Part shown: in pieces, positions 5,784 through 6,052 of the stretch
How the letters are laid out: every line of letters starts with the position of its first letter
Numbering within the stretch: position 1 is the first letter of the stretch
Source: Syntrophomonadaceae bacterium
GTDB lineage: Bacteria; Bacillota; Dethiobacteria; DTU022
NCBI GenBank assembly: GCA_003566935.1
Contig: PXBM01000098.1
Location: 1 to 6,052 of the forward strand
Length of the DNA: 6,052 nucleotides
Direction of reading: 5' to 3'
Made by a program: the position numbers and the translations under genes
The notes under the pieces: generated by a model
The model's database searches: none
Told to the model about the DNA's origin: nothing
The model's input: the letters and a program-made list of their open reading frames with translations, nothing else

Positions 5784-6052
5784 TCAGGCGCTCCCTTTGG
5801 ACGGTGCATTTATTCGTCCGTGTTTTGAAATGTTTAGCAATATCCCCAGGCTCAGCAGCGTAAAGAATACTGAACTGCCTCCTGCACTGATTAAAGGTAA
5901 ATTAATGCCGGTAACCGGTAATGAGCCGGTAACAACCCCTACATTAATCATAACCTGGACAGCTATTATAAATATAATGCCACCTGCCAGAAGGCTGCCA
6001 AAAAGGTCAGGCGCCCTCTGGGCTATAAGAAAACCGCGCCAGATTAACACCA
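5784..6052 (-). CDS. ftsW: SEDS peptidoglycan polymerase FtsW/SpoVE, C-terminal part only
   Basis: SEDS proteins polymerise lipid II into glycan strands in partnership with a class B penicillin-binding protein; FtsW acts at the septum and SpoVE in the spore cortex. About 89 C-terminal residues are visible and the frame is open to the right edge; the gene should be about 360-400 residues. It shows WRGFLIAQRAPDLFGSLLAGG, a membrane segment (AGGIIFIIAVQVMINVGVV), the conserved loop VTGSLPVTGINLPLISAGGSS and a last membrane segment (VFFTLLSLGILLNIS) with a short basic tail. A GTG at 6050 is within the gene and is not a start. Position just before murG is where B. subtilis has spoVE and most bacteria have ftsW, so the paralogue cannot be decided from this piece. 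RodA is less likely given the context. Ala replaces the more usual Tyr or Phe in ISxGGSS. Confidence 0.92.
   Translation of the reverse strand, partial: VLIWRGFLIAQRAPDLFGSLLAGGIIFIIAVQVMINVGVVTGSLPVTGINLPLISAGGSSVFFTLLSLGILLNISKHGRINAPSKGSA

Noticed and set aside
1..6052. Mobile elements, CRISPR arrays, tRNA or rRNA genes, riboswitches
   Set aside because: No transposase frames, terminal repeats, spaced repeats or RNA-gene folds were seen. The window is almost fully coding with conserved housekeeping genes.

Overview
The window is the downstream part of a division and cell wall (dcw) cluster, with every gene on the minus strand. In transcription order (high to low coordinates) it holds the 3' end of an ftsW/spoVE-type SEDS gene, murG, murB, ftsQ/divIB, ftsA and ftsZ. 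A hairpin and a 257-base gap follow, then the 5' two thirds of nrdR, which runs off the left edge. The gene order (SEDS-murG-murB-divIB-ftsA-ftsZ, with no murC between murG and murB), strong Shine-Dalgarno sites, moderate base composition and a zinc-ribbon NrdR point to a Firmicute, most likely of the Clostridia. The sequence alone does not give a genus.

Layout. 6052-5784 is the SEDS C-terminus. 5781-4693 is murG (lipid II synthesis). 4696-3797 is murB (UDP-MurNAc synthesis), overlapping murG by ATGA. 3793-2996 is ftsQ/divIB, whose ribosome site lies inside the last codons of murB. 2995-2913 is an 83-base gap holding a good match to a sigma-H-type promoter. 2912-1680 is ftsA (GTG start) and 1648-575 is ftsZ (ATG start behind a perfect AGGAGGTG). 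A 13-bp hairpin at 539-509 probably ends the cluster. 382-318 is a compact regulatory region: a near-consensus vegetative promoter with two tandem NrdR boxes, feeding nrdR from 317 leftward.

How the genes work together. MurB makes the UDP-MurNAc precursor and MurG makes lipid II. The SEDS protein polymerises lipid II at the septum or in the spore cortex, FtsQ/DivIB regulates septal synthesis, and FtsA anchors FtsZ to the membrane. NrdR represses ribonucleotide reductase genes, so a regulator of dNTP supply sits directly behind the division genes.

There is no undescribed gene system here; the coding content is conventional. The points of interest are regulatory and in details: the NrdR-box pair placed in the spacer and initial transcribed region of the nrdR promoter, the sigma-H-like site before ftsA, an FtsZ with a very short linker and a divergent C-terminal peptide, and the absence of spoIIGA-sigE-sigG between ftsZ and nrdR, where many sporulating Firmicutes carry them.
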